This document shows positions 21,601 through 36,600 of a DNA stretch of 64,000 bases, in pieces. Each line of letters starts with the position of its first letter. The first letter of the stretch is position 1. Origin of the DNA: Zygaena filipendulae (Eukaryota; Arthropoda; Insecta; Lepidoptera; Zygaenidae). Position numbers and translations under genes: made by a program. The notes beneath the pieces were generated by a model, which was given only the letters and a program-made list of their open reading frames with translations, had not been told where the DNA came from and ran no database searches. The DNA is taken from positions 12,988,001-13,052,000 of the forward strand of contig OU015649.1 of NCBI GenBank assembly GCA_907165275.2, given 5' to 3'.

Positions 21601-24600
21601 TAAAGTCGACTCTGAGTGCGGCGGTAAGAGTCGTAAACTAGAATTTTATAAATCCTCAGTAAGTATACCTACTACAGAGGTACGTAGTTGATAAATAATT
21701 AACAGCTTGCGTGCACTGATGCACTGAAATAAAAAAAAAAGATTTTCAATGAGCGGGGCGGGAGGGAACTGCAAACTTGAAACGAACGCATGATGATACC
21801 ATGTAGAAAATTTTATTTAAGAACTAGTTGTGCCCCGCGGTTTCGCCCGCGTTAATTTCAGAGTTCCCGCGAGAATTCCAGGATAAAAAGTACCCTATGT
21901 GTTAATCTGATGTATAACCTATATTATTGTAAAGTTTCATTTAAATCCATCCAGTAGTTTTTGCGTGAAAGAGTAACAAACATCCATCCATCCATCCATC
22001 CATCCATACATACTTACAAACTTTCGTGTTTATAATATTAGTAGGATAGTGTACTTAAATAATCGTTATAATATTTATAGTAACCAGGCGATATTAAGTT
22101 TTAAAACGATTAGGTATAATAGTTTCGAAATATTGTTATTTCAAAGAAGTTTAATAATTTATACAGAAATTATATTACAATTCAGTAAGTAAATAAGTGA
22201 TCAATTATATTAATTGCTATCGACAAAGTCTCAAGAAAATTAGTTTCAAGCTTATTACGCCTAAGGACTCAGAAGGGGCTCGGTAATTACTTCTTTGAGT
22301 GCCAATTAGAAATTAGACTAAAGAAATGTGGAAATAGGTGAGGTAATTGGAAATTGGGCGTGTGATGAAGTGTTTTATTCTTTATCCCGTGAGAAATTAT
22401 ATCGCTTTATAGTCGCCGACACGACGTCGGTCGGTTCCTTTGTGTCACACTAAAATAACTTTTTTTTACACATTTTCCCACATTACTTATTTACTTTTAT
22501 TTTCTTAACAGCTGTTGCCCGCAGTTTCGCTCGCGTTTACGTAGATTTTGTTTGCCAATTTTCTATCCGCCGGTAAACGGTAGGTACTTCTTTCAGGCGA
22601 TATATAAATGCGATAAATCGCGATATATTGCCATAATTGAAGAAGAAGAAGTACTTTTTTCTGGATCAAAGGTACCTACTGCGTAAAATGTTTTTTTTGT
22701 AGGCACTTCTGACAACGTGTATGTAAAATTTCATGATGAACTATTTATTCAACTGGGTTGAGGCGTGAAATCGTAAAAACCGAACAAACTAACTTTGGCA
22801 TTTATAGCTAGGTAGTATTAGGATTTCGTACTTTTAATCCAGGGGGCTATTATGTAACAACGTTTCTATCATTTTTCGGTTGCAATCAAAATCATGGTGG
22901 TTTTGCAACGTGCAACAATAAGTACGCACGTTTTAAAATCCACAAAATCTAGCAAGCAGCCAAAATAAACCTACTTCAAAAGTAAAAGCTGTCTAACCAT
23001 GATTAATAATCACAAAATCGTTATTATTCTGATTGAAACTGAAATATAATAGCAACAAAAGTTACATAATTGCCCTCCAGATCACATGTATGCCTTCTTA
23101 ACACAGAAAGAGCATCTCTTGCACCGTGTTATTCCATTCGTTTCTCATTGAAAATATGATAGACATTTTCAATCTCAACAGTTAAATTTATGTAAATAAA
23201 TACTACTTGAATATTAAGTCGGTAGAAACAACAACGCTCGTCTCGTCGCTCAAGACAAGAGCCTCTTCACAGTTGGTATGGGCATGCTACTTTACTCTAA
23301 AGTCTAGAGGTTAGGGTTTATTAAAATGTAAATTGTTCTGCTTTGTGCTCGATGCATAACAGTTTTTTTATTCCAACTCAGAATAATGTCTAGACATTAG
23401 ACAACTTAGCTATAGAGGCTAGAGCTATAACGCTAACCTTCCTTTTTTTATCTCGTAAATTTTGCGTTTACGGATGAGTCCCGGGTAAGATGTAGGTACA
23501 TACCTACAATGTTATAATCTATGTTTTACGAATTTTTACTTGTCGTTCTATATTTATATGCGAAAGTAACTTGTCTGTCTGTCTGTTACGCTTTCACGCT
23601 TCAACGACTCAACAGATCATCATAAAATTTTGCACTCACGTTGTCAAGGGTACAGAGAAGGACATAGGGTACTTTGTAACCCGGAATTCCCGCGGGAACT
23701 CCCAACTTATCACGGGGGATAACTCTTGGAACAGCTAATAAGAAATAAAAAACACTGAAAATACTGATGTGCACTTTTGAATTCCATACACTTTTCATTG
23801 TAACAAACAAAGCTGTTTCCCGTATACAGACTTACCTAAAAGCAGCACTGATATGATGGTTCTCTAGCACCGCCCTGTCGTTGTACAGCAGAGCGGTGTC
23901 CGATCCCGACATGACGTGGAAGTTGTTCGTGGTGCCTGTGTGCTCGAAATCGTGGACTACCGCCGCCACCAAGGTCGCGAAGATTTCCAGATCTGACAGC
24001 CAGTTCTGAAAAAAAAAAAAAAAATTCTATGATCGATGATCCTTAGTCAACAATTTATTCTTACAATATTTTCAAATAAGGAAGTTTCCCAATCCATCTC
24101 CATTATTGTCCGTTACGAATAGATTTTAATAACATGCTTATGTAACACTAGTTGTGCCCCGCGGTTTCAGCCGCGTTAATTTCAGAATTCCCGCGGGAAT
24201 TCCGGGAAAAGTACCCTATGTGTTAATCTGATGTATAAGCTATGTTATTGTAAAGTTTCATTTAAATCCATCCAGTAGTTGTTGCGTGAAAGAGTAACAA
24301 ACATCCATCCATCCATCCATCCATACATACTTACAAACTTTCGCGTTTATAATATTAATAAGATAACTGATAGGCATTATACTTAAGTAATCATTGTTTT
24401 TAACAAACTGCCTACAATTTACCCAGACACAGATAATATAATATTATACTACCTAGATTTTAAACTTCTCTTAATTATCGTATGGAAATAAAAATTTGTA
24501 ATGTATAATTAATAGTTTGGTTGAAATTGCAATATTATTATGGCATGGATCTGTTGATGGAGCTGGAAGATGGCTATGGGATTTCTGTATTTAAACGACG

Positions 24601-27600
24601 CAACCCTATCTGCTTTGTTTATCATATTATACACGTTTACCCTGATACGGTTATTGAATCTGCGACACTGGCGTAGCAGTCAGTTACCTTACCAATAAAC
24701 TAACGGTAGGTACTGTAGAATGTTTAAAAGGTAAATTTAAAAGACTTGTCAGTTCAGTTCGGTTTTCACTTTGTGTCGTAAAAGCTATACACGGTGAAAT
24801 TTTCGTATCGAAATTTACTATGGAAGCATTTTAGAGCCCGTCTTCAATGCACTATTGAGAACGACAGGCATTGCCATTGCAAGATTGGACGCAGATAAGC
24901 AATAACATGTTAACCCACAAAATTAAGTCACCTATTCAGAACAATTTATTGAGAGTTAGGGAACGTTTTTTAATTTTATGTTTACCTTATTACATTGTTT
25001 AAGTGTGTAACTAAATATTGAACATAAAAAATGTTGACATAAAATGGCTCTATAATTTTAAAACATGATTTACTTAAAATTTCTCCAGTGTGGGTTAACA
25101 CACTATTGCTTATCTATATCCAATCGTCAATAGTGTTAGTAAAAACGGGCTCTAAAATGCGTCCATAGTAAATTTCAATACGAAAATTTCACCGTGTACA
25201 ATGTACAATACATATCATTCGTGTGCCCTTACCATGAGTCCAGTCTGACACAGCATGTAGTGCACCGTCTGCGCCACATCAGCGGCGTGGAGGTTATTGT
25301 GGTAGGGGTTGTGAAATTTGCAGTAGCCATCTTCTATCCTACTAAGAAAGTTCTCCAGTATTGTCGGTGGTACCTGTTGGATAGAGTAGCGATAGGTCTA
25401 AGTTAATTTTATTGACGTCAAAAAGAGCCATAATATAATATACGAGCCTTAATTTGTATTATAATATGGCGCTGACGCTGACTGAAAACCAGCGCTGAGG
25501 GTTCCCATCCTCAGCATATTATGCTGAGTCAGCTGCCATTTGCAGCAGCAGAGACACATTGCGACCAAAACCAGCCAATCAATATTTAAGTTTAGTTTGT
25601 TTGCAATGAATTTGTTTGTGAATTTGTTATTTATTTTTGTAAATGTTGTGTGTGTCTATTGCGCAATAAAAATTGATTCTATTCTATTTCATAATATATG
25701 GTTATTTTTGACGACAAAAAATTACAATAATTAATAACAGCAACCATAAAATATCCGCCTTTCACAGCATCCTAGTGCTATGGCTGTAGAGAAACTGTGC
25801 GACAAACTCCCCGGTAGCACGCTGTCAGTTTAATGATAGACAATTAACCCTCGAACTACTAATGACGGTACTGATGATTAGTGATAAAGCGAAACTAAGT
25901 ATTTGGTTTTATGTTTTGAACTGTCTTTGCACCTCTTCACCGAACTCGTCTCTGTGAATTATAAAATTTGTATCCGACTTCAAAAAAATGAGAAGGTTCC
26001 CAATTCAGTCCTCTTTTGAAGTGTGTTAAGTAAGTTCTTTAGACTATTAAAACTTACTTTATAAAGGACTAGCTGTCTTGCGCGGTTTCACTCGCGATTT
26101 CGAAGTTCCCGCGGAATTGTTCCATACAAACTATGCAGGCCTTTTCATCCCAAAGGAGTTGAATTTTCAAATCCTTTCTTATCGGATACCTACGTCATAC
26201 AAAGAACACACTCTCCAAGTTTCAGGTCCCTACGATCAGCGGTTTAGGCTGTGCGTTGATCCAAGTCATTCAGGACAAAGCATTTTATAGAATAGAATAG
26301 AATAGAATAGAATACACTTTATTGTACACCAAAATAATTTTACAGTGTGTTTACAGAAACTTATAACTAAGGGCATACAAAAGGCGGTCTTATCGCTTTA
26401 CTAGCGATCTCTTGCAGACAACCTTTGGGTGGATAGGACAAATACAGAGAATTTATATATTGATTTTATATGTATAGATTTTATTTAAACGACTGACTAC
26501 ATTAACATAATTACATATGTCATTATAATACCTACTTACCTAAGTAAAAAGATGCAAAAATTATTTAGCCAAAATGTTAGCTTTAGACTTTTAGAGCGAG
26601 ACAGACAGAATAGCGCTTTCTCTTTTATCGCTGTCGCAAACGAGGCTTACCTACCCACAGTAAATATTGACTTATTTTCTAACTCCCATTAAATTGGATT
26701 GCGGAAGGAACCATTAATGTTATTAAATCAATTTATTTGCGTGATTCTATGAATGCTGGTTTAGGTCATATACTTTTTATATATTAGTAGTATAGCAAGT
26801 TATGGAATAACTAGGTATATGAATTTATTTATTTTTACAACTGAGAGTTAATATAATGAAATAGTTAATAGAAGTAGAGTAACGACGAAAAAGGTTTAGG
26901 GCGGTTGTGAAAGAATTTGTCATAAAAGGTTGTATACGATTCATATGTAGGTATCGTATACATCGTATACATACACCGTATACAATAAAACTCTCATAGA
27001 TTCTTTGATTCACAATGCACAACGTGACGTGTGTCTTTTCGTATTTACCTTAAATTTATGTATCATTCCATATCTATTGAGTAGTTCGTATCCAAGGTAT
27101 TTGATGGGTGCGCCGGCGGCGGCTTCGTGGAGAGCAAATACGTCGAACGACCATTCGTCCAGGGTCTGAAATACAAATAGTTTTTGCTTAAATAACATAG
27201 GTGTGGGGGCTCTTGGATCTTGGACTATAAATTTACTATCACAAATCCATAGTGTCAGAAATCAGAAAAGATGTGACAGAAAGACAACGTGGAAAACATT
27301 GATGTAAATGAGTTAGATAGTGTTGTTCTGTATATTATGTTCGAAATCTTTCTTTCTGTTTTCTTTCATTCTCTCATATTACAGGAAGTAATTAAATTTT
27401 CAATTCTTAAACATTTTGTTGAGGACGGAGCAACAAAGATAATAATAATATGCACAGGTAGAAAAATGGAGGAAAATTAAGTACTGATTTAAAGCATTTA
27501 AATATCATGAATACATAAATCAGAATTGATGTGCCAGAAGGACGTTTTGAAAAAGTTAGAGATTAGAGAGGGTCATTCAATTTTCAATTCACGAACAATT

Positions 27601-30600
27601 TGTTAGGGAGGATAATGAAGATATAAATAATATGTACGGATAGAAAATAGAGAAAAATTAAGTAAAAAGTAAAGTAAAATTTGTATTTTTATATGACATT
27701 AATACTTAGATATAATTGTACAAAACCTAAAACGGAAGAGATTTGAATAAATACACAATTTCTGTTCAATTAATCTTTAAAATTAACAAGAGACTTCAAG
27801 ATCGTTTTCACCTATAAAGTATTTATAAACTCCTACCACATCAGTCTTCTAGAAATTTTGTTTACAAAACAAAATTATAAATAATTTATTTCAAGGAGAA
27901 CTCAAAAGTTACGCGTCTAATGAATTTTAAAAGCTGGAATGAGTGTAATTAAAAAGTCAGCTCCACGCAAATTAGGGGCATCATTTAAATTCATAATTAG
28001 ACATCCTCACGAGGTAGATAAAGCACTTAATTATTTAGAAGAGTGGTTAGTTGTGTGAGTAAATTCTCTGGTTTTATTCCACAATCTTCTTATCAAAATT
28101 ATAATTTATTTAGGTACCTACAAAATATCAATGTGAAATGAAGTAGGTATACCTACTATATTCAATATTCATGCATACAATATCCAATTAGCTGTCCGCT
28201 GCGGTTTCACCCGCGATAATTTCGGAGTTCCCGCGGGAATTCCAGGATAAAATATACGTACAAACCTTCCTCTTGAATCATTCTCTGTATTGGTGAAAAC
28301 CGCATAAAAATCCGTTCAGTAGTTTTTGAGTTTATCGCTTGATCGGTTGACCTGAAACAGCCGTTTCCACAGCGTAAGTTTTGGAATTCCCGCAAGAACT
28401 CTTTATGTCCAGATAACTGTCCTCTATCTCCCATTCCAACAGCTAAATTAATCGAAACTGATGTACACTATACATAAGTACAACTACATACCTATATAAC
28501 ATGTGGTAAAGTTAACTGCAAATATTTACAGGGCTTACGTTATAACAAACAGGATAAGTGAAAAAATAATTATTATAAGTTCGGGAATAATTCATTGAAA
28601 AATCATTATAATTACATTCACAAGGTACACAATACATATAATTTTACCACATGTTATATGTAACGGTTCCCCTATCGGTTACAGTCGCATAAATTTCGAA
28701 CATCCCGATTCCCGCAGGATTCTGGAACTGTTTTGAGATCTAAAGTATCCTATGTCACTCAGGGGTTCTGTAGCTTCCAATCGGTGAAAGAATTTTCAGA
28801 ATCGATTCTGTAGTTCCAGAGATTACCCTCTACATCTAAATATACAAACTTTACCTCCTTATAATTAGTGTAGAATAGTGCAGTAGACTATCTGTTGCTG
28901 TCGCGGTTTTACTCGCGATTGACACTATTTCTCCTTATTGGGTTTCGAGTTTCAACAGATGCTGAATCATTTGTTTTTGGAAAGATGAGCTCCACAACGA
29001 TAAACTAAATGTACTCACAACATAAAAAAATCATCACTGTTACTACTTCTTTGAGGTTGAACTTCTAAAAACTCTTTGAAGCGGAACTATTTACCTACCT
29101 AAAGTTAGAACTGTTTATGTTCTAGTTCAAAGTTTCCGAACCTTAAAGTCAGAGCAAACCAACTGAAATTATTAAATTATTCAAATGATCTTCAAAATCG
29201 ATAGGTACGAGAAGGCGAGCAAGGGTTGGTTATGATAATAATATTTTATACCTACGTAATTTTGGTAGTTTGTTTTGTTCAGCTAGATATTGCATGCAGC
29301 TCCGCTCGCCTGCAGGTGTTTGAAAGTGCGCGTAATAGTATAATAACTTGATTTTGTTTAGACGTGAATCAAATAATGTAACATAATCCTAATAAAACGT
29401 TCTTAATAATACGTAGATACGTGCTCGAGAGAAAATATTTCGAAAGTAGGTTAGAAAAATATAAAGGATCATTTTCTCTGCCATTAAAATCAATTTCCTG
29501 GAACGAAACGCTATGCCGGTTCTTATGATACCTAATAATAAATATCATCTTGTATCTCAACCGTAATAAAAATATTGGGGTCAGGTACAGACAGCATAAT
29601 AAGTACATACACATAGAGAAATATAGACACGTATTAAATAAATATTTATCAGACATTTATCCATACTTATATTATAAACAAGGTATTTCATGCGGTTTTA
29701 CCCTCGTTGATATTGCAGTTCTCGCGGGACCTCCGTGAAACTATTTCTTTGCTTGCTTTCTGCTCTACATAAACTACCAACAAGTAACTAGGTCAAGTTA
29801 TTAGTTTATAGTTGGGAGATGTGAAAGTTAATCTGTAAAAAAGCTCTAAACAGATTTCGATAAAATCCACCACAAGGAAATACATACTTTTATGCTATTC
29901 ATAAAAAAAAAACTTTACAATAGATTGAGTACGTTATCGTTTCCATGTCATCAATTCAGCATCTACAGTCTCGACAATCTACTCATCTAAATAATAACAT
30001 TGAAGTGTTTGTCTGTTGTATCAGGGTAATTGCTTTCTATTCAACTCAGATGGTTATTTGTGTGCTATTAAAACGAATGCCTATATAATAATTTTTGAAA
30101 ATGTTGTACGCCTGTTTTCGAATCGGCTGACCGGTTTCCATGAAATTGAGCATAGTAAAATTCTAGGACTAGATTATAGACACCTCAGACGAAATGACAC
30201 AGTATTTTTCATCGCGTTCAATCCCAAAATTCGCGTGGGTGAATCTGTATGATACAGCTTGTTTATTATAATAATAATATATCGACGCTTGAAAGACAAC
30301 CCTTAATAAGAGATAATGAGTAAAACAGGATAGTGATTTAAAGTTCAGATAAGTTTAACTTGCGGATATTCAACGCGCACCGTGAACAGATAGACTGAAG
30401 AAGGAGTTTTGTCACCATGTGATGTTTATTTTTTTAATGTTTGGTTATTGTGTAGGTATTGTATTGCCTTCCTTTTTATTTTTACTTATCTTACTAAACG
30501 AACTCAACTTATTTTATAGCATTCCGGACAAATCTCTGTGATTTTTGGTTTGCTGTTTCTGTAATGTACGTATACTTATTTGTGAACGTCTTAAGTAGGT

Positions 30601-33600
30601 AAATGATAAAAAGTAAAAAAAAGCAGGACATACCTAGGAGTGATCATCTCTTACTAGCTGTGCCCCGCGGTTTCACCCGCGGTAATTTCGAAGTTCCCCT
30701 GGAGTTTTTCCATAGAAACTTTGCAACCCCTTTTCATGCCCTCAGGGGTTGAATTTTCAAAAATACCGGATGCCTACGTCATACAAAGAACACACCCTCC
30801 AAGTTTCAGGTCTCAACGATCAGCTATTTAGGCTGTGCGTTGATCCATCAGTCATTCAGAGCAAAGGATTTTATAGATATTGATAGATAAGATTAGACTT
30901 TGAAATACAAAAATCAATAGAAGTTACTGAAAAACAAAATGAGGACATTGCCCAGGGCTGTACTCGGGCATGTTTCCGGAATGTTCAATTAGGGATTCTG
31001 CCCGCCCGGCTGACATACCCATGAATCCTACAAGGTAGATACATAATTTCTCCCTCCCTATAGTACCTAATCTGGCCAACTCTCCCATATTAAACAGGAC
31101 ATCCGGATTTTCAGCCATCATTTTGACTGTGTATGTAACCTGTATTATACAAGCCTTTGCCTATACTTAATACCGTATTTTGAAGCTGGTTCGTTTTATA
31201 AACTTAAGTAGCTGTGCCCCGCGGTTTCACCCGCGTGAGTTTCAGAATTCTCCTTGTAACATCAGCTAATTTAGCAGTGAAAGTCCTTTTAAAATTGGTC
31301 CAACCGTTTCGGAGATTCACCCGCATGAGTTTGGAATATATTTGCCTGTCCTGAGTCCTGACTGACTGACTGACTAATTTATCAAAGCCCACATCAAAGC
31401 ACTGGATTAATAAACTTAAAATTTTGGCACTAGGATTATATTATTATATCGTAGGTATAGCGCTCACACATAGTTTTGGGAAACTTCTCAGGGGATGAAA
31501 GTTTGCATACAGTTAGTGTCGAAGTAGAGTCGCGGTATTTGGGCTCTGCTTTATACAATATAGCTGTACTCCGCGGTTTCACCCGCGGTAATTACGGAGG
31601 TCCCAGGGGATAAAATGTGTCTATGTCCTTCTCTGTAGCAAAATTTCATGATGATAGGTTTAGCCGTTGAGGCGTGAAAGCGTAATATACAGACAAACAG
31701 ACAGGCAGACAGAGTTACTTTCACATTTATAATTAATGTTAAGTAGAAACGGTCGCACCATTATTGAGATTTTGTGAGAGTACACAGTACGATGGCAATT
31801 AATTTTTGTTTGCAGACAAGTATAGAAACGGTATCTTTGAATTTTTAGTAAGTTCAATCTTTACGAGTGAAAATGCGTGTTGCTTTTCCTTTGCAGTGGG
31901 AATTACACGAAAAACGCACCCATGAAGTTGCGGGTATAGGTAAACTAAATAATATCGACACCACAGTTAAAATATATCTAGATAAAAAAGGCAAGTTAGG
32001 TTGTCCCACCCGAACTCGAATTCTTATGGAAATGAAAGTCATTTTTCACGCTTTAAAGCTAATGATATTATCTATCAACGATTTGCTTTAGCTTCGTTTA
32101 AAAGCGAACCAAATTAGCTCCAATCGGAAACGGACTAAGTAGGTAGGTACATAGATTATGCATGAACTCTTAAGTGGATAGGTGTCGTGAGATACGTAAC
32201 ATGTAGGATTGCAGGTACATAATATATTTTATGTAATAGGTTGACATTAAAAATGTACCTACAGTCTACACTGAGAGAGTGACCTTTTTTGAGAGCACCA
32301 GGCGAGTGTATCTATGTTACTATTGTAACGACATTCCATTTTAGGTTTTCGTAGCCAAAAGGTAGATATTTTATAAAGGTAGTGATACATTTGAAATTCT
32401 GTAGGTACATTAGATATGAATGAATAAAGAAAATATTTAAATAATTTTTGTTAATTGATAACTTCCATATCAACCGAGCGACATCTGTAAAACACATGTT
32501 GTTAATAGGGATGTTGACTACTATTGAAAAACAAAATTCTAATTAGTCCGTCAGTTAGAAAATAAATAAACAATAGACACGTATTTTTTGCTTTTTTAAA
32601 TAAATTAAAATATACAGAGATAAAGCGCATTAAAGTTTAGGATGAGGAGGTCGTGACGTCACTAACCGCAAAACCGCTATACAAACTGTCAGAATAGTGA
32701 CGTCACGCGAAATTTCAACTCAATATATCGCCGTTATTTTATGATTACGTTAAAAAAAAAAATACGTGTCCAATATTTTTTAATAATCTACAAGACGGAC
32801 TAAAAAATAAAAATTAGTCAACATGGCCCATTCTAAACCGGCACCCACGACACAGGATTTACGTGTGGGCACCAACGGATACCTATATCTTACATTGTAA
32901 TTTTCTTTTTGGTAATAAATATTTTTAATTTTCATTCAATTTGAAAAAAACAAGCTACAGCTTATTTGTGAATATATTCTTCAATAGCCCCTTATTTATA
33001 AAATACTAGCTGTACCCCGCGATTTCATCCGCGGCAATTTCGGAGTTCCCGCGGGAATTCCGGGAAAAAGTACTCTACAGCCTTCTTTGTACCCCTGCAC
33101 TGACAGTAGTTTACGGTGATTAGCTGTTCCCCGCATTAGTGCCGGAGTTCCCGCGGGAATTCGAGTGAGATCGATGAGGATCATTGTGAGAGTTGCATTT
33201 GACTAAGTTAGATCGGTGTCGCGAGCCTGCTGGTCGAATATAATTCTTAAATGTGTTTATAATTAATATCAAACAGTAATTATTATTTTGTAACTCTTAA
33301 CAGAACAGTGAATATCATGATTTGTGCTTGCATTATACCCCGATAACGCCTACAAGATAGTATCAGTAATTATAAAATATCTAAGTAAATAGCCATTCTA
33401 TTAATGTCTATTCTCCGACACACACATATTCATATTAATGGTAAATACTTAAAATAAACGATACTTGCCTATATTATAATGAGGAACGATTTAAATTTTT
33501 TGTATGTTCGTTTCTAATAAATAAATTCAAAAACTACTTAGTCGACATTAAAAATTCTTTCACTTATAGGAAAATATAGTGTTCCAAAATGAGATGAGGT

Positions 33601-36600
33601 ATTTATATTTCATAAAACACATACCTTGAGTACTCTGACGACGTCCTGCGGGAACTGCATCAGCGCCGTGTTCGTCACCCGCCTGTAGATCCTGTCGACG
33701 AATATGCCCGCGCGGATCGCGTGCGCCACCGACCGGAACTTGGGCTTCTCGTCTGACTTCCTCTTCGCCGTCGTCAGCTGCCTCGTGAACGTCGACGCCA
33801 GCCACTCCCGCACCTCGGGCGGCACCGCGTCCGGCTGCACTTCGGATAGCTCATCGTCTTCATCCGCCAGTCGCCTGCGCACAGCCCATGTTCGATGTCA
33901 AAAATTGTACACGAAAATGGTGCGTCACACCAACCCTCTTAGGCAAGATGAGAACCTATTATTGTTATTATCGTTAATTCTATAGAAAACTAAGGAACGT
34001 ATCATCATGTCACGTCTAATCAAAAGCCAATTTTTCTTGACCACGTGATAGGATATCGTCATAAGTTCCTTAGTTTTCTATAGCGTTAGCAATCATAGAT
34101 TGTCAACTTGGCTAGGCGGGGTAGATCGTCTCTACGCTGCGCCATCTTGAATTACGTAACAGTTGGAACAACGTTTCGAACGTTGGAACGTTTATGTTTT
34201 TATTCACAAACGATTTTGTTTTGTTCAGAAATAATAAGGACTATATAATCCAATAAATATGCCGCAATATCTCAATGCTGAACGCGCTTCTCGAATAGCA
34301 AGTGGAGGGTATTCTGAATTTGCATAATACGTCTCGAACAAAACAAAATTGTGACCGATAAATCAGTCCATCCGTACATTTAATTTTCGTTTTAGTACGC
34401 ATTTCATTATTAGTATGCAAGCGTTACTTTCATAAATTTTTCAACGACAAACAAATTTTTATTTTTCAAGGTTAACATTTTTTTTATTTTTCAATCTGTT
34501 ATTATAAATTGTTCTAATTCCTTTAATTACCCTTCTTATTGTTAAGACATCGTGAAGTTGATCAATGATTGATTTATTTCGTTAACAAAATCAAGATATT
34601 CTTACAAAATATTATTGTATTCAAAAACTTGTTTACGAAATAATCAAGTACCTAACTATGAAGTTTCACTCCATCTAACAGTTTTTATTAAATCATTATA
34701 ATATTATTTTCACTTCATAATTTTGCTTTGTGTGTACTTAATATTCTAACTAAAAGTGACTTGATAAGATTGATTATTGTGGTGCATAACCTGTTCATAA
34801 TAAGGGAACAAATACAATAAATTACGAAATAGGTAAGTAAAAATCTAAAAGAAAATTAAATACTTTACGATTTAAAAAACTATAGGTTAATTCTATTTTT
34901 GCAATAAAACCGATAGCAACTACAGAGATAAATTAATTATTATCTATTATAGCTTACATAAGATTCCGGACCTTTACAAGCGAGAAAGATTCTTCTACAA
35001 TTAATAGTTTGAATGATTAACAACTAGAGTTATTCTTATCTAATACGATTAATTATTATTTCCTGAATACCTAAGTAATTGAAATCAATGTTAATTCCAG
35101 GAAAACTCATAACGATATATTTTTTCGAGTTGCGACGGGAAAGTCATAGGTACAAAAAAAACTTAGTAATAATTTGATTGACATCACAAATTATCCTAAA
35201 ACACGTGTTAAAAAGGGAACAAAAAATTCTTCAAACAGATTATTTGGTTAATTCATTTATTATAATAAAAAAAATACCTACACCTTCATGATTTTATTAT
35301 CAAAAGACGTAGAAAGCCCAATAGACTTTCTGATTTTTGTAGATTTTTGTACTTCCACAATTTTATGCCTAGTTTTATTCTCCAAAGAAAATAGGAGCGA
35401 GGGGCGAGAAAATGTTAGCTCAAATCATGCAATATTAAGAAACTCGTACACTGCAAACTAGCTGGGGATTTTGGGAGAAGAAGTGGGGATGAACGTTGTA
35501 AATATTACATGCGGCGTGCTCAAGAAATATATGTCATTCAAACTTGATTCAGATGGCATGTGGAACTCGTTAGCCAACAAACTCTTTCGTTTTAAAGGGT
35601 TCTCTAGCAATTATTATTAATTAATTTATTTATTTCACTTTAATAAAAATACAATTTTTTACCTGTCGTACTACAGTTATAGTAGTTAAAATACGCTTGC
35701 TAATCAATCAATTTTCTAATGACTCGGCGGATACGACTAATTACTCCTTCCTTTACAAATTTTTGTTATATACTATAAACATTTTTGCAAGATACAGAAT
35801 GGCCTCAATCTAGTTGTGAATGATATTTTGTTACAAATACTCACAATCAGTTTTTCTCATAGTTCGTGTATAGGTAAATGTACATTAAGTAAATACCTAG
35901 GACTTAGGTATAAAGATTATAAAGATTTTGCCGTAAAAAGTGTATTTCTTCAGTATTCTACAAACACTTTTTCTATTAAGTATACCTAGTACCTACTTAG
36001 TGATTGATTCATAAAACATTCACAGGTTTCTATGTATATATAGGTACATTCAAATCAAACATTAGGTATGCAAATATGTATCTAGGAATGAATTTTCACA
36101 CATGTCATCTGAAATTCAGCTGCAGTCTAGATGTCTTAACATTGCTTTTCAAAGGATATATTTAGGATCGCCTTGAAAAAAGCTTCCTATAATATTATAC
36201 TGTCGCACTCGTGAATGCACTTTTAGTGGGGACTTTCGATTTATTTGGAGGAAAGATATTCTTTATGTTGAACGAGATGATAACCTCTTCATGCCAAATT
36301 ACATTAAAATCTAGTAGTTTTTAGAGGTGCGCGTTTAAAAATACAATCAATTACTTATACATATGTGTTGAATAGAAAATATACACGGTGTTGGTTTAAA
36401 CAGGGTATTATTGGAGGAAAGTGTTCAGTATCCGATTTTCGTCTCAAATATAAAAAAACATGCCTAATAAGTTTTTATCTAAAAAAAAAAAAATATTCAC
36501 GCAAATAGGGATGTGGACTAATTTTGAAAATCAAAATTCTAGTTAGTCCGTCAGTTAGAAAATAATAAAAGAATAGACAAGTATTTGTTGCTTTTTCAAA

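Larger units (their letters stand above)
20872..23835. other. Pde1c intron, about 3 kb
   Basis: Holds a perfect-looking foldback MITE (21388-21624), two Helitron copies (21824-22046 and 22509-22823) and a hAT-like MITE (22840-23080). A third Helitron follows near 23547-23735. Between these I see only AT-rich sequence. Confidence 0.6.
27166..33624. other. Pde1c intron, about 6.5 kb
   Basis: Contains Helitron copies or pieces near 28187-28395, 28660-28860, 28890-28920, 29678-29735, 30653-30875, 31206-31380, 31560-31737, 33006-33075 and 33118-33170, plus a CRE-bearing MITE at 32508-32829. About 27200-28180 and 29740-30640 show nothing I recognise. Confidence 0.6.
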
